Position numbers and translations under genes: made by a program. From the NCBI GenBank assembly GCA_017654935.2, contig CM065698.1, positions 34,453,444 through 34,517,443 on the forward strand: DNA of 64,000 bases, read 5' to 3'. Below, piece after piece: positions 41,261 to 53,733 of this stretch (position 1 is the first letter of the stretch; every line of letters begins with the position of its first letter). The notes beneath the pieces are model-generated. The model ran no database searches. It was not told where the DNA came from and worked only from the letters and a program-made list of their open reading frames with translations. The stretch comes from Phymorhynchus buccinoides. Its lineage: Eukaryota; Mollusca; Gastropoda; Neogastropoda; Raphitomidae.

Positions 41261-42017
41261 CAAAAATAAAGGATCAAATCATCGTCACAATGAGTAAATG
41301 ACCCAGGCCCGCTGACAATCTGAAGCTCTGTTTTAAGAACAATTTGTGATCGCTGCCACCGAGTGTGATCAAATCGACTCTGAGCAGGATTGAAGCTGTA
41401 TCATTTTTCTTTTTTTGAACAGAGGAGTTAAATTGACATTACAATATACTTGAATTCCATCTTTTATTCTGGAAGCCTTCATTCTTTCATTCTGAATCTC
41501 ATCTGCACATGTCCTGAGATTTTTAAAAATTTGTTTATTATTTTGTTTTAGACCACCAAATTCGAGATTATTTTGATCAACAAGATTAATTAATCTTCTT
41601 GTATGAGCGACAATTTTCTGTTGATTTTCTATTTTGCCATGAACAATGCTCCGGAATCTCTTCGTGTTGATGAATGATTGTATTGTTCTGATTTTATTGT
41701 TACACCCTTATTTTTATATTATTATGATGGGAAATGATCTCCTAGCCGTCTGTTCAACAAACATGACACAAGTGTAACTTGTTTTGTTTTTTAGACAAAT
41801 AAATTTTTTAAGTGCATCAAAAACATGTGATGCAAACAACACTCGAAACTTAAGAATTTTAACGTTGACATTTTTGTTAAAGGATTGGTATCAAATTTGT
41901 TGATATTTTAATATTTTTACCAGATAAGCTTAGATATATTTTACGCGATGACAGCCCGAAGATGGCTCTGTTTTAATGGTTGGTTAGGCAAAAAGCATGA
42001 TTTGCCTTGATCATGTC

Positions 42018-42185
42018 TAATGAGCAGCTTAGGATGCCCATTTCACCGCCAGGTGCCAATCAAACCAGTAGGGGCTTAGTGCGTGATATTCTTAGTCGGG
42101 GATAGAGAGAAAGAGAGAGAGGGAGATGAGTCCTGGTTTGATTGCCACCTAGGCAGTGAAATGGGCGTCCTAAGTTGACCATATC
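42018..42185. repeat. Palindromic MITE, same family as 17819
   Basis: TAATGAGCAGCTTAGGATGC to GCGTCCTAAGTTGACCATA. Confidence 0.8.
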
Positions 42186-42339
42186 TTTGGTTTTCTTCCA
42201 TGATGGATTTTTGATCAAATGGATTGGGAGATAAATATATACGGAAAAAAAGAAAAGAGAAAGAGAGAGGGGTGGAAGAGAGTGGAAAAGTGGCATGGGT
42301 CCGTCACTGCCAAAGCATGTCGTTCTAACGCTGTGGGCA

Positions 42340-42605
42340 GATAGGAAACGGGAACTGGATTGTACAGTACTGGGGGTCATCACGACCGTCTTGACTTGCG
42401 TCATCATGTAATATGCGTTCGTCTGTCAAACTGCCATTCGTGATCTTCATCAAATGAAGGTGGCATGAATTCTCCTTCTCTTTATCATCACGACCGTCTT
42501 GACTTGCGTCATCATATAATATGTTTTCTGCGTTCGTCTGTCAAACTCTGTCATTCGAGATCTTCATCAAATGAAGGGGCCACGAATTCTCTTCTCTTTT
42601 TTTTA
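42340..42605. repeat. 115-bp direct duplication
   Basis: CATCACGACCGTCTTGACTT ... GATCTTCATCAAATGAAGG occurs twice in tandem. Confidence 0.88.
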
Positions 42606-44227
42606 GCGACTTTCCCGTTTTCTTGAAATGATCCAAAATCGTATGAAATGACGGAAAACATAACTCGGGGGGGTCTCTTTCCTTCCTTGTCTGTGTAGGT
42701 TACATGAAATGGATTTTAAATAGAGATTTTTGTTTCCTTGTAAATGTTAAGATTTCCTTAACTTTGGAAAGACTGTTGTCCCTCCCACTAGTGACTACCC
42801 CCCCCCCCCCCCCTTTTCGTCCTCGGTGTCCCTAGACCCAGGCTTTTTTTAAATTTATGCATAGATTCTACCCTATGTGCTTGTGTTCATTTATCAATGC
42901 CACAAGTTGTCATCGTGTCCAGTGTTTTCAATTTGGTATTGGAAATTAGACGATTTTCTGGAGAGAGAGAAAGAGCAAGGGGAGAGCACCACGTGAAAAT
43001 TAGTAGAGTAGTCTACCTTGAATGAATCGGTCAAGCCATAGCAACAAAACGCAGCATGCGGCGAGTTCATCGGGCGAGTGTAGCTTCCTGTTTGGTTTTC
43101 TTTTGACCGATTCTGTCAAGCGAGATCACTCACATTCACCATGAGATTACTCCCGTTAATTATTTGCGAACATTTCCTATTTTTAGAGGTGGGGGTGGGG
43201 GGGCTATGTGGAATCGATCGAGTGTGCAGAAATCGGTTGTTCAGTCTCCATGCCTCTGTTTCGTCTATATAGTTATGAGTTAGAGTGAAGGGAAATTATG
43301 GGATGTTTGTTGCTCGACGTCTCATAGAACTATTGATGGAGAGACAGACAGACAGACACGAAGAGGCTTTACAAGCACTAAGACTTGTGTTTGAACAGAA
43401 AAAGTGATTGTCTTGTTTGAAAAGATTTATCATGAAAGTAAAAGAATACTTTGTTGTTGTTTTTTCTTCATGGAAACATTGCTTTGTTTTTAATTGATTG
43501 ATCTTGTTGGATGGGAAAAAAAAAAAAAATCTTGTTTTTTTGTTGTTGTTTTTGACAAAATCAACTGGTTCTGCATGTGAAGTGTTGTTGGTGTTTTTGA
43601 TTTTTTTTTATATATAGCCTTTTTGGTGTTGTCCATTAAAAAGTGTTAAAAAGAAAGAAGGAAAAAAAAGGCCATTATGGGCATTGTGGGAACGATTATT
43701 ATGGAAAACATGTAAAATGTATAAGGTATTGTAAATACCAGTATAAAATGTGTGTGATTTGTATGCGAACAGATAACTGTGTAAGCCATCAGCATAAAAA
43801 GTGTGTACGTGTTGCTAGGAGTGTAAAGATGAAAGATGCGACGTAAAGTGTGTGTGTGTGTAAAGCTGTAATAGGTTTATCTGTCAAGCTTTGTCAAGCT
43901 GTACAAGGTATAATCAGTGGGTTGTGCTGTGTGAAATGTAGGGGAAATGTAGGGGAGATGCGTGCTAGCTAGTCTTTCCCTCGGCTATTAAATCAACAGT
44001 GCCCTTTCTCATTTTGTTTAGGTTTGTACGCTTTTTGTGTTGTTTTTGTTGTTGCATTTTTTCCCCTTCGATGTATTTTTATGATTTAGGCTTCTTCAAG
44101 GAAGCATTGCGAGTCCTGTTAATATCGGGGGGAAAACAGCGCTACGTACATTGGTTCGTTAGTGTTTTCATGCAATTACATTGAAATGTTGACGACTTTC
44201 TTTTTTTGTGATCTATATTATAAGCTT

Positions 44228-44412
44228 GATCCTCCTCTGAAGTCGGAGTGTGGCTGCCCACGTGGCGGGGTAATCAAAAAACGATCAAAAAACGATCACA
44301 CACCTGATGTTCTCATCCCTAGCTGGTGCATTTATACCGTAGTGTTCAAATGCTTTGGCTTTTGGCATAATCCCTGGAGTCTTTAAGCCAGGGTATGACA
44401 ACAACAACAACA
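44228..44412 (+). repeat. SINE-like repeat with (CAA)n tail
   Basis: GAAGTCGGAGTGTGGCTGCC to CAACAACAACAACAG; same family as 18664-18842. An AAAACGATC is duplicated inside. Confidence 0.8.
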
Positions 44413-44872
44413 GCTTGATCCACCAGTCTTCTTGTCTTTTCCTTCTTCCTTGCTCGCTGTGAAAATTTGCATTCCATAACATTGCTGTCTTTGAAGTTTG
44501 ATGTTTGAATCCAATCAAATTCATCCAAAATCGATTTGTGATTTGAAAAAAAAGAAGTCAGGTCTCGTAACAGAAGTTGAAAAAATATTGATTTGAAGAA
44601 CAAAAAAAATGAAGTTATATATTTTGTTTTGTAACGAGACACGGCTTTCTTTTTTCAGTTTTAAAAGTTCTGTCAATTTATTTGTTGATGCGAAAGAAAA
44701 ACTTTTAAATTCTTTAATTATTCAGACCTTCCATTTATTTTTGTAACCGTTATATTGAAGAAAAACTAAACAATGTTGGCTCTGGTATCTCAGAAATGGA
44801 TCTGATGGTTCATTTTTACATGAAAAGTTGTAGAAGTTTTCGTTTTTAAAATGTTGCATTGTTTCTACAATT

Positions 44873-44985
44873 GTAGAGTGGCACAGTGGTAGCGCGTTGG
44901 CTTCATGTCAAGTAAACCCGAGTTCGAACCTGCGTACAGGGGATTTTTCCTCGCTTTGCACTAGGCCTTGCGGTCTGAACGTGGA

Positions 44986-45016
<31 letters not shown>

Positions 45017-45245
45017 CATGTGCCCATGCACTTAGCACACGTTAAACCCAGTGGCAACGAAAAAGTTGTCATTTGGTCAAAATTTACCCCCCTCCCTTCC
45101 TTCCTCATTAGTCACACAAAAATCGCATGCAAATTTTTTTTTTTTAATTGGGTGGTGCGCCTCTGGCTGCGACGCACTCTCCAGGTGGGAGCAACCCGAA
45201 TTTCACAGAGACGCCTCTGTGACTATAATGTACCTAACCTAACCT
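44873..45245 (+). repeat. tRNA-derived SINE, near full length
   Basis: The head has a pol III A-box-like GTGGCACAGTGGTAGCG and B-box-like GAGTTCGAACC. The body includes CTTTCGGATGAGACGATAAA and TTAAACCCAGTGGCAACGAA. The tail is CTGTGACTATAATGTACCTA. The CGGATGAGACG core recalls the conserved central domains of metazoan SINEs; I do not assign the domain. Confidence 0.82.
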
Positions 45246-45429
45246 AAGGAAAAGGAAGAGTTAAGCTCAAACCATAATGATAAAGGAAAACTTAACATTT
45301 GAAACCTTGAGCTTATCCTTAATGTCTCAGTACACATTGACATTATTCAAGTGATATTTCTATTCCCCCATGGCAACACAGTGTTAGGTCACTCATGACT
45401 TGCAACTCACTGTGTTGCCATGGGGAAAT

Positions 45430-45614
45430 CAGGCATGGTAGACCTCCGCGAATCGCGGAAAATCCGCGAAACAGTTTGAAACAAAATTATTAAAAAAATG
45501 CATTGAAATGGCTTGAAAAAGTGAAAATTTCACTCATTTATTGAATTTTCTTCGGCCCCCTGGACCCCCGGCCATTTTCCTTGAAAACCACTTTGCCTCC
45601 ACTACCATGCCTGG
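45430..45614. repeat. CAGGCATGGTAGACC MITE copy 3, nested
   Basis: It lies inside a CCATGGGGAAATAGAAAT element (about 45320-45429 and 45615-45680); GGAAAT stands on both sides of the insert. Confidence 0.83.
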
Positions 45615-46196
45615 GAAATAAACACTGTGTTGCCATGGGGAAATAGAAATATCCCGTGAATAATGTCGACATGTACCGAGACCTTTATTGGTAGTTAGAT
45701 GAAATTTGGGAGTGACTAATTGCTATCACCTACGATGAATACTCAGAATTTGTTGTCATTTTTGCGTTGTCTTGGCCAATTCTTGTGCTCCGTATTTCAA
45801 TCTCGTTAACAGCTAAAACGAGTTATGTCCTTGTACAGTTGCGTGAATGTTGCGTTTTAACATTGGAATGGATATTTCGCAGTTCGTACTATTTGTTTCC
45901 AAGAAAAGGACTTGTATTGTGAGCAGCCCCCCAAAAGTCTGTTGAGCGAGCGTTATATGTGGTTTAATAATAGGATGTTGCAATTTTGTTCTTAGAGTTC
46001 AATTTGTAATATGTCATTGTAGTTTTATTTGTCAGTTGTTGTTTTTTCAGCGTAGGCCAGTAGATTAATATTTAGATTTTGTTCACTCTTATGATAATGG
46101 TCAAGGATCTGAAATATTTACTTCAGCTTAATTGGAATGCATTTGTTTTGGGAGACCTGTGGTAATGGATAGCGGATGATTAGCTGCTATTGGTCA

Positions 46197-46515
46197 ATCC
46201 CCCCGTGGGGATACCGGGGGGTCTTTTGTATAAATAGTTCCCCCACCTTCTGGAAGTTCTGTGCTTGTAACTTCCTCTAATCTGTCACTCTCTTTGATTC
46301 TGCCTTTTCCCTTTGCTTACTGTCATCTATCTTTCTGCCTTTCCGGTCCATTCTCCTGCCTTTTTTTCACGAAACACTTTCAAAAAGATTTCCTCCAGCC
46401 GAAGTTGGACTTGCTGGGCCTAATTATTTCTTAGTTAGGCGCATAACGACAGCATGATGCATCTGCGCTCATAATTGACAGCAAAACTGTCTGAGCGATG
46501 GAAGAAGAAGAAGGT
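46197..46515 (+). repeat. Family C SINE-like repeat, full length
   Basis: CCCCCCGTGGGGATACCGGG to GAGCGATGGAAGAAGAAGAA; (GAA)n tail. Confidence 0.8.
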
Positions 46516-48257
46516 CGATCTGGATCTAAATGTAGTGGGAGGTTGCACATTTTTTACAAATTTTAATATCAACATACGTAATAACCCACCTTTTTTGTGT
46601 GTGTCTTGTAATGAAACGTCTTACATACTTTAAAAACGAGGGTAAGAGTTAAAGTATGAAGAAACAGAAGTGTAAATGAATAGAATGTACAGACATTGAT
46701 CAATCTATATAGTGTTGCTTGCAGTTTGAATGCTGGTTTTTTTTTTTGGCAGTTTAGACTGTTGTTGAAATGTTGGGAACATGACATCTGGTTTTTGTTG
46801 TTTTGGGTCGTTTGTGATACAAATCTATTACTTGCGATCTCTTGTGTTCACTTTTCTCTTACTTTTGGAGAAAAAAAAGTTTGTTTGTGGTTGATAAGTT
46901 TTCAATTATGTTACATTTTCTTATTCGATTGCATTTAGTGTTTCATTGTTGCTTTTTTAGGCGTGAAGTTATCATGTTCAATCTTTTTTTAAGTTTCAAT
47001 TATTTATGATTTCTTATGCCGTTGACTAATATTTCATTGCAGCTTTGTTTTGATTGGAAAGGCTTTTTATTTTTATTTTTTATAAATATGTATGTATTAG
47101 CATGGTTGACCGAACTATCCCCAGAGGACTATATTGTTCCCTGCATGAAAACGTGGACAATCCCTATGTCTATCTTCTTTCCACAAGCAATTCAAAGTTT
47201 CTTCAACTTTTTGTTGTTGGTTTGGTGGGGGGTTTTCTTCCGATAATATGCTCAATAAATATTTCCACAAAATTGAAAACTTAAATTTTCTTGTGAACAT
47301 TTCATGTTTGCTTAATAAATTTGAGGTAATTTTTTTTGTAATTGTAGCCGTTTGTCAGCTTGTTCCGATGTTTTCAATTCTTTAGTGAAGAAACGTTTAT
47401 TTAACAGCGTCAAGTTAATTCTTGGCATCTAATTGCCGTTTTGTAGAGGGCATGCCCATCAGCAATTAAAAAGTTAAGTTACAGTTGAGCGCTTTACTTC
47501 AAAAGAGTGCTCTGTTTAGGCAATCTCAGCCCGGGCTTGTTGAGATTGATCAAACACAGCGATGACTAAGAAGACCCTTTTGAGATGTTTACAGTTTGAA
47601 CAGCAATGCTCTGAGGTTTCTGAACAAAAAAAGGACATTGTTAATGGAGCCTAAAAAGGCTATAACTCAACAATTTTGGTACAGTTCAGACAACAAATGG
47701 AAGTCCTTTTTCGTGTGGTACTCAGAATGTATGTTTTATTCAAAGCGTACTCATGTGACATTACCCCTTTTCAGTTCGTCGTCGGTGTGTGTGTGTGTGT
47801 GAAAGATTACCTTTGTTACCTTGTTTTGTTTTTCACTTGGCTGCTAAGTTGTTGTTTCTTGACTCCTACTGTTCACATTTGTTGAAGAAGCGAGAGACTG
47901 AGAGGTGTGTGGAAGTGGATGGGAAGGGTGAGTGTAATGGGAGAAGAGGGGAGAGGGAGGGTTTGTACAGCTAGTATTGATGTACCTTGTACAGGTAGCG
48001 TGTTGTGTCATGTATTCTGCACGGTACCAACGCTTCGTGTATCTTGTATTTCCTGATGTACCCGTGGCCTGAATCTTGTGCATGTAGTGTAGTCAAATGC
48101 ATGGCCCTGTTGTTACGTTGCAGCCTTCTGTGGGGTGTAGTAGTAGTAGTAGTAGTAGTCAGAGGTCCACTATGAGGGTTCATGCCGGAAGATCCCCCCC
48201 GCATCAGTAGATCTCCGCATTGTCTGTGCATTTCTGACAGCTTTGAGAGAATATTAT

Positions 48258-48442
48258 CAGGGCTCCCAGGGACACAAGGACCCTCTAAAAGAATGTGCAG
48301 GGGGTCCCAGGGATGCACTAGAAAAATTCTTTTCAGAGTTCGCTATGCCACTGGGACCCTCTATCCCGCCTCTAGGTCCCTCTATAATGTAAGTGGAGGA
48401 GTCCCTGGGACCCCTTGTTTTGCGGGACGATTGGGAGCCCTG
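48258..48442. repeat. CAGGGCTCCC MITE
   Basis: CAGGGCTCCCAGGGACACAA to TTGGGAGCCCTG, inverted relative to the 2488 copy. Confidence 0.83.
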
Positions 48443-49183
48443 ATTATTTTCCAACTCATATTCATACTTTTGTGTGGTTCTGACCTAACAGTGATGTACA
48501 GAGGATCGAAAAGTGATAGGACAAACTGTCCTTAGACAAGAGAAATCAATAGGACAATGTCCTGGCTCTTGCTAAAAAAATAATAATAAAAAAGCGTGCC
48601 AGTGTTAACATTTTAATCAAACAGTCCTGACAGGGGAGAACACAATAGGACATTTTCAAATTTAATAGGTCAATGACCTATTACCAGCGCCTCAGGACAT
48701 CACCGACTTAATGTCCTTACAACTTAACTAAAAGAAAAGAAGAAAAGGGTTTGATCTTTTTCTTATCTTTTAGTTTAGTGATGTGGACTGTTTGAGTAAG
48801 AACCACACTGAAGTAGCTTTGGGGAGAGTAGATGGGTTATATCCAGTTGTTCTTACAGTTTTTTGCAGGGATCTTTGTGCGGATCTATCGAGGGCCGGGG
48901 ATCTATCCATAGCTCACAATGTCATGTGGGTTATGAATGGTTCAGAGCGTTATGAAGCTCTGGGTTGTATCCATGGTGTACGAAATTGCTAAGCTTGATG
49001 TTATGTTTGGTTTTCTTCACTTTGATCACTGAACGTTTTTCTTCACCCCACCCCCCCTTTCCTAGGGATAGCATTTTTCTTAAATGGAAAGTATGTAAAA
49101 TTCGAATGTAAGAGTAAAAAAAGCAAAAGAAAAAAAGAATCGTCCTTTACACTGTAAATTTCCCTTTGCCAAATTTTCCCTTT

Positions 49184-49480
49184 CTTTCCAAGATTGTCAA
49201 ATTCCCTATTATCCCTAAGATTGTCAAATTCCCTATTATCCCTAAGATTGTCAAATTCCCTATTATCCCTAAGATTGTAAAATTCCCTATTATCCCTAAG
49301 ATTGTAAAATTCCCTATTGTCCCTAAGATTGTAAAATTCCTTGTTATCCCTAAGATTGTAAAATTCCCTATTATCCCTAAGATTGTAAAATTCCCTATTA
49401 TCCCTAAGATTGTAAAATTCCCTATTATCCCTAAGATAGTAAAATTCCCTATTGTTCCAAAGATTGAAAAATTCCCTTTT
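49184..49480. repeat. 27-bp minisatellite, about 11 units
   Basis: Units of AAATTCCCTATTATCCCTAA plus GATTGT(C/A). Because 27 is a multiple of three, both strands stay open: IVKFPIIPK repeated on +, NFTILGIIG repeated on -. No flanking coding signal was found. Confidence 0.93.
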
Positions 49481-49914
49481 TTTCCAATCACTGGGAATGT
49501 AAAATTACCTTTCTTTGTTAGGAGTGCAAAATAATTCCCCAGTTTGTGGAAGCGTTGCCTGTAGCATGAAGACATTTTTCCTTCCGTTCATTCTCAATTA
49601 AACCCTATTGTGCTATGAAATAACTGTTAGAGTAAGAGTGCAAGCGCTTGAAGCTCTGGTCTACGCGACCTATTCAGCGACTACTATGCTCTTAATTTAT
49701 TCAGCTCTTGTGTTGGTAGGGCAGGGGGAGGCGAGTGTGTCTCCCGAGTCCCTCCCATTGACGCCTTCAGGCGTTTTCTTTTTCGTTCAAGCTCTCGCCA
49801 TGGTTGTGCCGTTGTTCTGTTCATTTCTGTGCTTATTGACGGCTGACGATGCATAGCCCTCAATATGACAGTAATGACAAGTTTCTTATTTTGTTTTGAA
49901 TTTCTTTTTACAGA

Positions 49915-50235
49915 CTGGGTATGTAGAGGACAAAGTAGAGGTTAAGATGTTGTTGCGCCCGACAGTGCATGCCCAGTCTGTTGTTAAGTTTGTGACGACC
50001 ACAGAGTCGCAGCTTTTGGGATGACCTACACATGCACACAGCTAAGTTATCAGGCGAGGTCTCCAACCCCTCCCCCTATTTTGCAAAAAAGGACAATGTA
50101 GAGGTTAAGATTTTGTTTTGTTGCATACCCAGTCTGTTGTTAAGTTTGTGACGACCACAGAGTCGCAGCTTTTGGGATGACCTACACATGCACACAGCTA
50201 AGTAGTTATCAGGCGAGGTCTCTCCAACTAAGCCC
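49915..50235. repeat. Approximately 165-bp tandem duplication
   Basis: AGTCTGTTGTTAAGTTTGTG, ACGACCACAGAGTCGCAGCT and ATCAGGCGAGGTCTC occur twice, near 49975-50065 and 50130-50222. Confidence 0.9.
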
Positions 50236-50369
50236 TGTAGCTGGATGTCGACTGAAAGGTGATCTTCCTGGTCAACATTGCCTGGGTCACCGTTGAGAGA
50301 CAGTTTGAAGTGTTGTGCACTTTCTGAACTGCACTTGGGGATGAAAGCATAGCAAAGAGTGCTTTGTAA

Positions 50370-50379
50370 AATAAATAAA
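50370..50379 (+). terminator. Candidate poly(A) signal, + strand
   Basis: Overlapping AATAAATAAA, followed within 30-50 bp by a T/GT-rich stretch (TTTTTCTGTTTCTGTTTTC). It is a good cleavage/polyadenylation context for the transporter transcript if the 3' UTR is long. Earlier AATAAA words exist. Confidence 0.4.
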
Positions 50380-50430
50380 AAAGCTCATTTAGCAAGTTTT
50401 TCTGTTTCTGTTTTCTTCTTTTCTGATTGT

Positions 50431-50703
50431 TTATTCTTGATGGGCTTTTACTACAGCGTTTTTGTGTGCGCGAGTGAAATAAAAGGTTATTTTAGTCTGT
50501 ACTGCGTGTTTGTGTTTTGACCTAAAAATTCTTAAAACTCTGAAAAGCCTGGTAGGTTTTGTGCTCAAGAAATGTTTGCCCAGATGTTTCATATTTTCAA
50601 CCAAAGTACCAACTGACTTGCTGATATCAAGAGAAGAATCTTTCTTGGACTCGATATATACCAGGTCTTTCAGGGGGATTTTTACATAATTGTGATGGTG
50701 CAT
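50431..50703 (-). CDS. Unassigned 90-residue ORF (doubtful)
   Basis: The - strand reads MHHHNYVKIPLKDLVYIESK and onward to the stop at 50431. It is basic and shows no motif I recognise. It starts 53 bp beyond the candidate poly(A) signal of the convergent transporter. It could be a TE fragment or chance. Confidence 0.15.
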   Translation of the reverse strand: MHHHNYVKIPLKDLVYIESKKDSSLDISKSVGTLVENMKHLGKHFLSTKPTRLFRVLRIFRSKHKHAVQTKITFYFTRAHKNAVVKAHQE

Positions 50704-50754
50704 GACAAACCCTCTCTTCTATGTTATATTTCTGAAAATAACATGCTTTACTTA

Positions 50755-50895
50755 AAAATTACTAGAGGCAAAGCTTTCAAGGCTCACTCGAACAGGAACA
50801 TGTGGGACAACAAAAAAGATTGAGGGGGGTGTCTAAAGTACAAGATTGCCAATGGTAAAGGTCAAGATGAAGGAGAGACACAAAAGTAATATAAT
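50755..50895 (-). repeat. SINE body fragment, same family as 15020-15245
   Basis: Inverted match including CAAGGCTCACTCGAACAGGA and TGTGGGACAAC. Confidence 0.7.
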
Positions 50896-51622
50896 ATTTC
50901 GTGGTCCCAAAAAAACTGCTGCTCAGCATTACCGGTACTTGGCATTACCGGTGCTCAGTATTTCCGGTACTAGGCGTTGCGCTAGTGACTATAAAATAAA
51001 AACTAGAAATGTACTGTAACAATGAGAACCTGGCCAAAGTTATGTCCTCACCCCTCCCCTCCCTCACACACCACTTCCCACAAAATGTATAAAAACCAGT
51101 TTGCAAACTATTATCCATAACACACTAACCAATGCATTTACAAACCTCAGTACCTGCCTTCTACCGCTATCCTCTACTTTCCCTGAGCTTACACTATTCC
51201 AACTTTCCCTGTCTTGTCAAGGGGGCAATACTCTTGAATATATTTTTGTCAAATACCTGGGGTTGCTTCCCTTTGACCATTTCAATGTTAGTGCTTGAAC
51301 CACAATAAAAAAATCCCACAAAAACGTCAAGGTCAGCAGTTTTTTGGTTATTTTTTTTTACACAACCCTCCTATGATACACCACCACACAAAATTTGAAG
51401 TGATTCTGTTCCCTGGTTCATGAAAGAAATGAAATGTATAGCCCAAAGGAAAGTTTGGTTTTCAAGGTCAATATCTGCACAGTAATGAATATTGAAAGGA
51501 ACCTTCCTTTTCAAGATGTCTATCCCTCTGCCAAATTTGATCAAAATCTGTCATGTAGCTTTTGAGAAAATCGTAAGACAGACAGAAACACGGACACACA
51601 CACAACATCATACAGTATACGG

Positions 51623-51716
51623 CGCTGAATCTTGATAGAAATCAAATCAAAGCGCACACACACGTTAGCATTCATAACGCATTCAAACAAAAACGCAATA
51701 CAAAACGAACACGCAT
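51623..51716 (-). mobile_element. LINE 3'-end fragment
   Basis: The - strand matches the 3' end of the LINE fragment at about 3365-3455 (TTGTATTGCGTTTTTGTTTG, GAATGCTAACGTGTG, GCGCTTTGATTTGATTT). Only the 3' tail is present. Upstream (51330-51610) is a sequence ending AAATCGTAAGACAGACAGA, a form common in other 3' ends. Confidence 0.75.
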
Positions 51717-51732
51717 GTACGACATGAATGAG

Positions 51733-51853
51733 TGGTGTAGAGTGGCACAGTGGCATCATGTTCGCTTCGTGTCAAGTAAACCCGAGTTCGAACCTGGGTA
51801 CAGGGGATTTTTTCCTCTCATTCTGCACTAGGCCTTAACGGTCTGAACGTGGA

Positions 51854-51884
<31 letters not shown>

Positions 51885-51960
51885 CGTGTGCCCATGCACT
51901 TGGCATACGTTAAACCCAGTGGCAACAAAAAAGTTGTCATTTGGTCAAACTTTACCCCCC
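51733..51960 (+). repeat. tRNA-derived SINE, 3'-truncated
   Basis: Same family as 44873-45245, from the A-box region to the TTGTCATTTGGTCAAACTTT segment, then joined to a different sequence with GGGGCTTTGCCCCC. Confidence 0.82.
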
Positions 51961-52208
51961 CGGGCTGAAACTTGTTTCCCCCTTCAGCTTCCAGGGGGCT
52001 TTGCCCCCCCCCCCGGAACCCCCAGGAGGGGCGCTGTCCCTACACACTACACTCTGCCAGGGCTTGCAGGATGTTTGAAATTTCCCAGGAGCACCCATGC
52101 TTATTTCATACAAAGAACGTACTAACAACAATGAAGGCATCAACAATTCTCAACCCACCCCCTCAATTCAAACGCATACCAGCACATGCACATACAGAAT
52201 GGAAGGCA

Positions 52209-52612
52209 CTGCACAAGCTGCTTCTTCTTCGATCGCTCAGTTTCCTATCAATTATGAGCGCAGATGCGTCATGCTGCCGTTATGCGCCTTGCACAAGCTG
52301 CTTCTTCTTCGATCGCTCAGTTTCCTATCAATTATGAGCGCAGATGCGTCATGCTGCCGTTATGCGCCTAAGTAAGAAATAATTAGGCCCAGCATGTCCG
52401 TCTTCGGCTCGAGGAAGTCTTTTTGAAAGTGTTTCTTGAAAAAAGGCAGGAGAATGGGTCGGAAAGGCAGAAAGATAGTAGATGACAGTAAGCAAAGGGA
52501 AAAGGCAGAGTCAAAGATAGTGACAGATTAGAGGAAGTTACAAGCACAGAATCTCCAGAAGGTGGGGGAACTATTTATACAAAAGCCCCCCAGGTACCCC
52601 CACGGGGGACTG
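52209..52612 (-). repeat. Family C SINE-like repeat with duplicated tail end
   Basis: Inverted copy. The tail-proximal 80 bp (TTGCACAAGCTGCTTCTTCT ... TTATGCGCC) is tandemly duplicated at 52209-52288 and 52289-52368. Confidence 0.8.
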
Positions 52613-52753
52613 CACAAGCAACATCTTGTTATTCAGGCCGAGAGCAGTCTAAATTTCATAGTCACCGATACACTGCAACAACAAAGTTTATTCAATGCAA
52701 TGCAAAATCCACTGGGAAACTGTGTTATGTGTTGTAAGTGTAGAGCATTTTAC

Positions 52754-52930
52754 TACAGTGGAACCTCTCTTATAAGACCTCCAAAAATCATCCAAAATGA
52801 GGTCTTATAAGGGAGGGGTCTAATAAGGGAAGTAATTTTAATACTTACAAAGGACAATGTCTCAGAGAAGTAGGTCTTATATGGGAGGGAGTCTTATAAT
52901 GGGAGGTCTTATAAGGGAGGTTCCACTGTA
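52754..52930. repeat. MITE family A copy
   Basis: Complete copy, TACAGTGGAACCTCTC to GGAGGTTCCACTGTA. Confidence 0.9.
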
Positions 52931-52949
52931 CTCCGAAACAAGACCCATA

Positions 52950-53197
52950 TTAACCCTTTCACCGCCAGCCATTTTTCAGAAAAATACCATTAAACTTAAC
53001 TGGGAGTGGGTAGAGAAAGTTTGTATCTGCAATATTGGGAATTCCTCTGTGACATGCATAACATCAGGCCTATCCTTACCTCGCAAAGTTAAGAAAATAG
53101 GGTCTTCGGATAACAGACCCTGATTTGATGCCTTTAAGTGACGTGGGTGTTACACCATTGTGGTGCATAAATGCCACATTGGCGGTGAAAGGGTTAA
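52950..53197. repeat. Family B MITE
   Basis: Complete copy with TTAA termini, 20 bp after a family A MITE. Confidence 0.9.
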
Positions 53198-53357
53198 CAA
53201 CCAAAAAAAGACATGCTGTAGACAGAAAAGCAAAAGGCAATGGTTATTCTTCTTTCTGTGAATATTCCTTTATCCATGGGGGCAATAGTAATGATGGGAA
53301 TTTATATAGCGCTCTTTCTCACATGAGCTCAGTGCTCTTTACATTGATAACAAGACA

Positions 53358-53604
53358 TTAACCCTTTCGCCGCCAGCCATTTTCAGCCACAACTGTCCAT
53401 TAAACTTAAACTGGGAAGAGAAAAAAAAGAGTATCTGCAATATTGGGAATTCCTCTGTGACATGTGTACATTAGGCCTATCCTTACCTCCCAAAGTTAAG
53501 AAAATAGGGTCTTCGGATAACAGGCCCTGATTTGATGCCTTTTAGTGACATGGGTGGTAAACCATTGTGGTGCATAAATGCAACATTGGTGGTGAAAGGG
53601 TTAA
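53358..53604. repeat. Family B MITE
   Basis: Complete copy inserted into a SINE/LINE-tail sequence (ATAGCGCTCTTTCTCACATG) whose two halves lie at about 53294-53357 and 53605-53690. Confidence 0.88.
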
Positions 53605-53733
53605 AGGCCAATAAATAATGAATCAGTAGACAGGAAAATAAACACGATGATTGTACGCAACGTTCTCTTTCTTCCTCACACACACACACACGCATGTACG
53701 TGTACGTAAATGTAGACGGTGCCCTGTGTAGTA

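Larger units (their letters stand above)
36656..50390 (+). other. Putative long 3' UTR or intergenic region after the transporter
   Basis: No coding exon was recognised on either strand. From about 38700 the + strand is conspicuously T-rich (TTGTTGTTTTT runs) with relatively few MITEs. It holds the SINEs at 44228 and 44873, family C at 46197 and minisatellites at 40953, 42340, 49184 and 49915. A strong AATAAA lies at the end. This fits an extended 3' UTR but is not proof. Confidence 0.4.

Noticed and set aside
49608..49856. 82-residue hydrophobic + strand ORF
   Set aside because: No recognisable motif, no splice context and it starts from a rare position in T-rich DNA; kept only as chance ORF.
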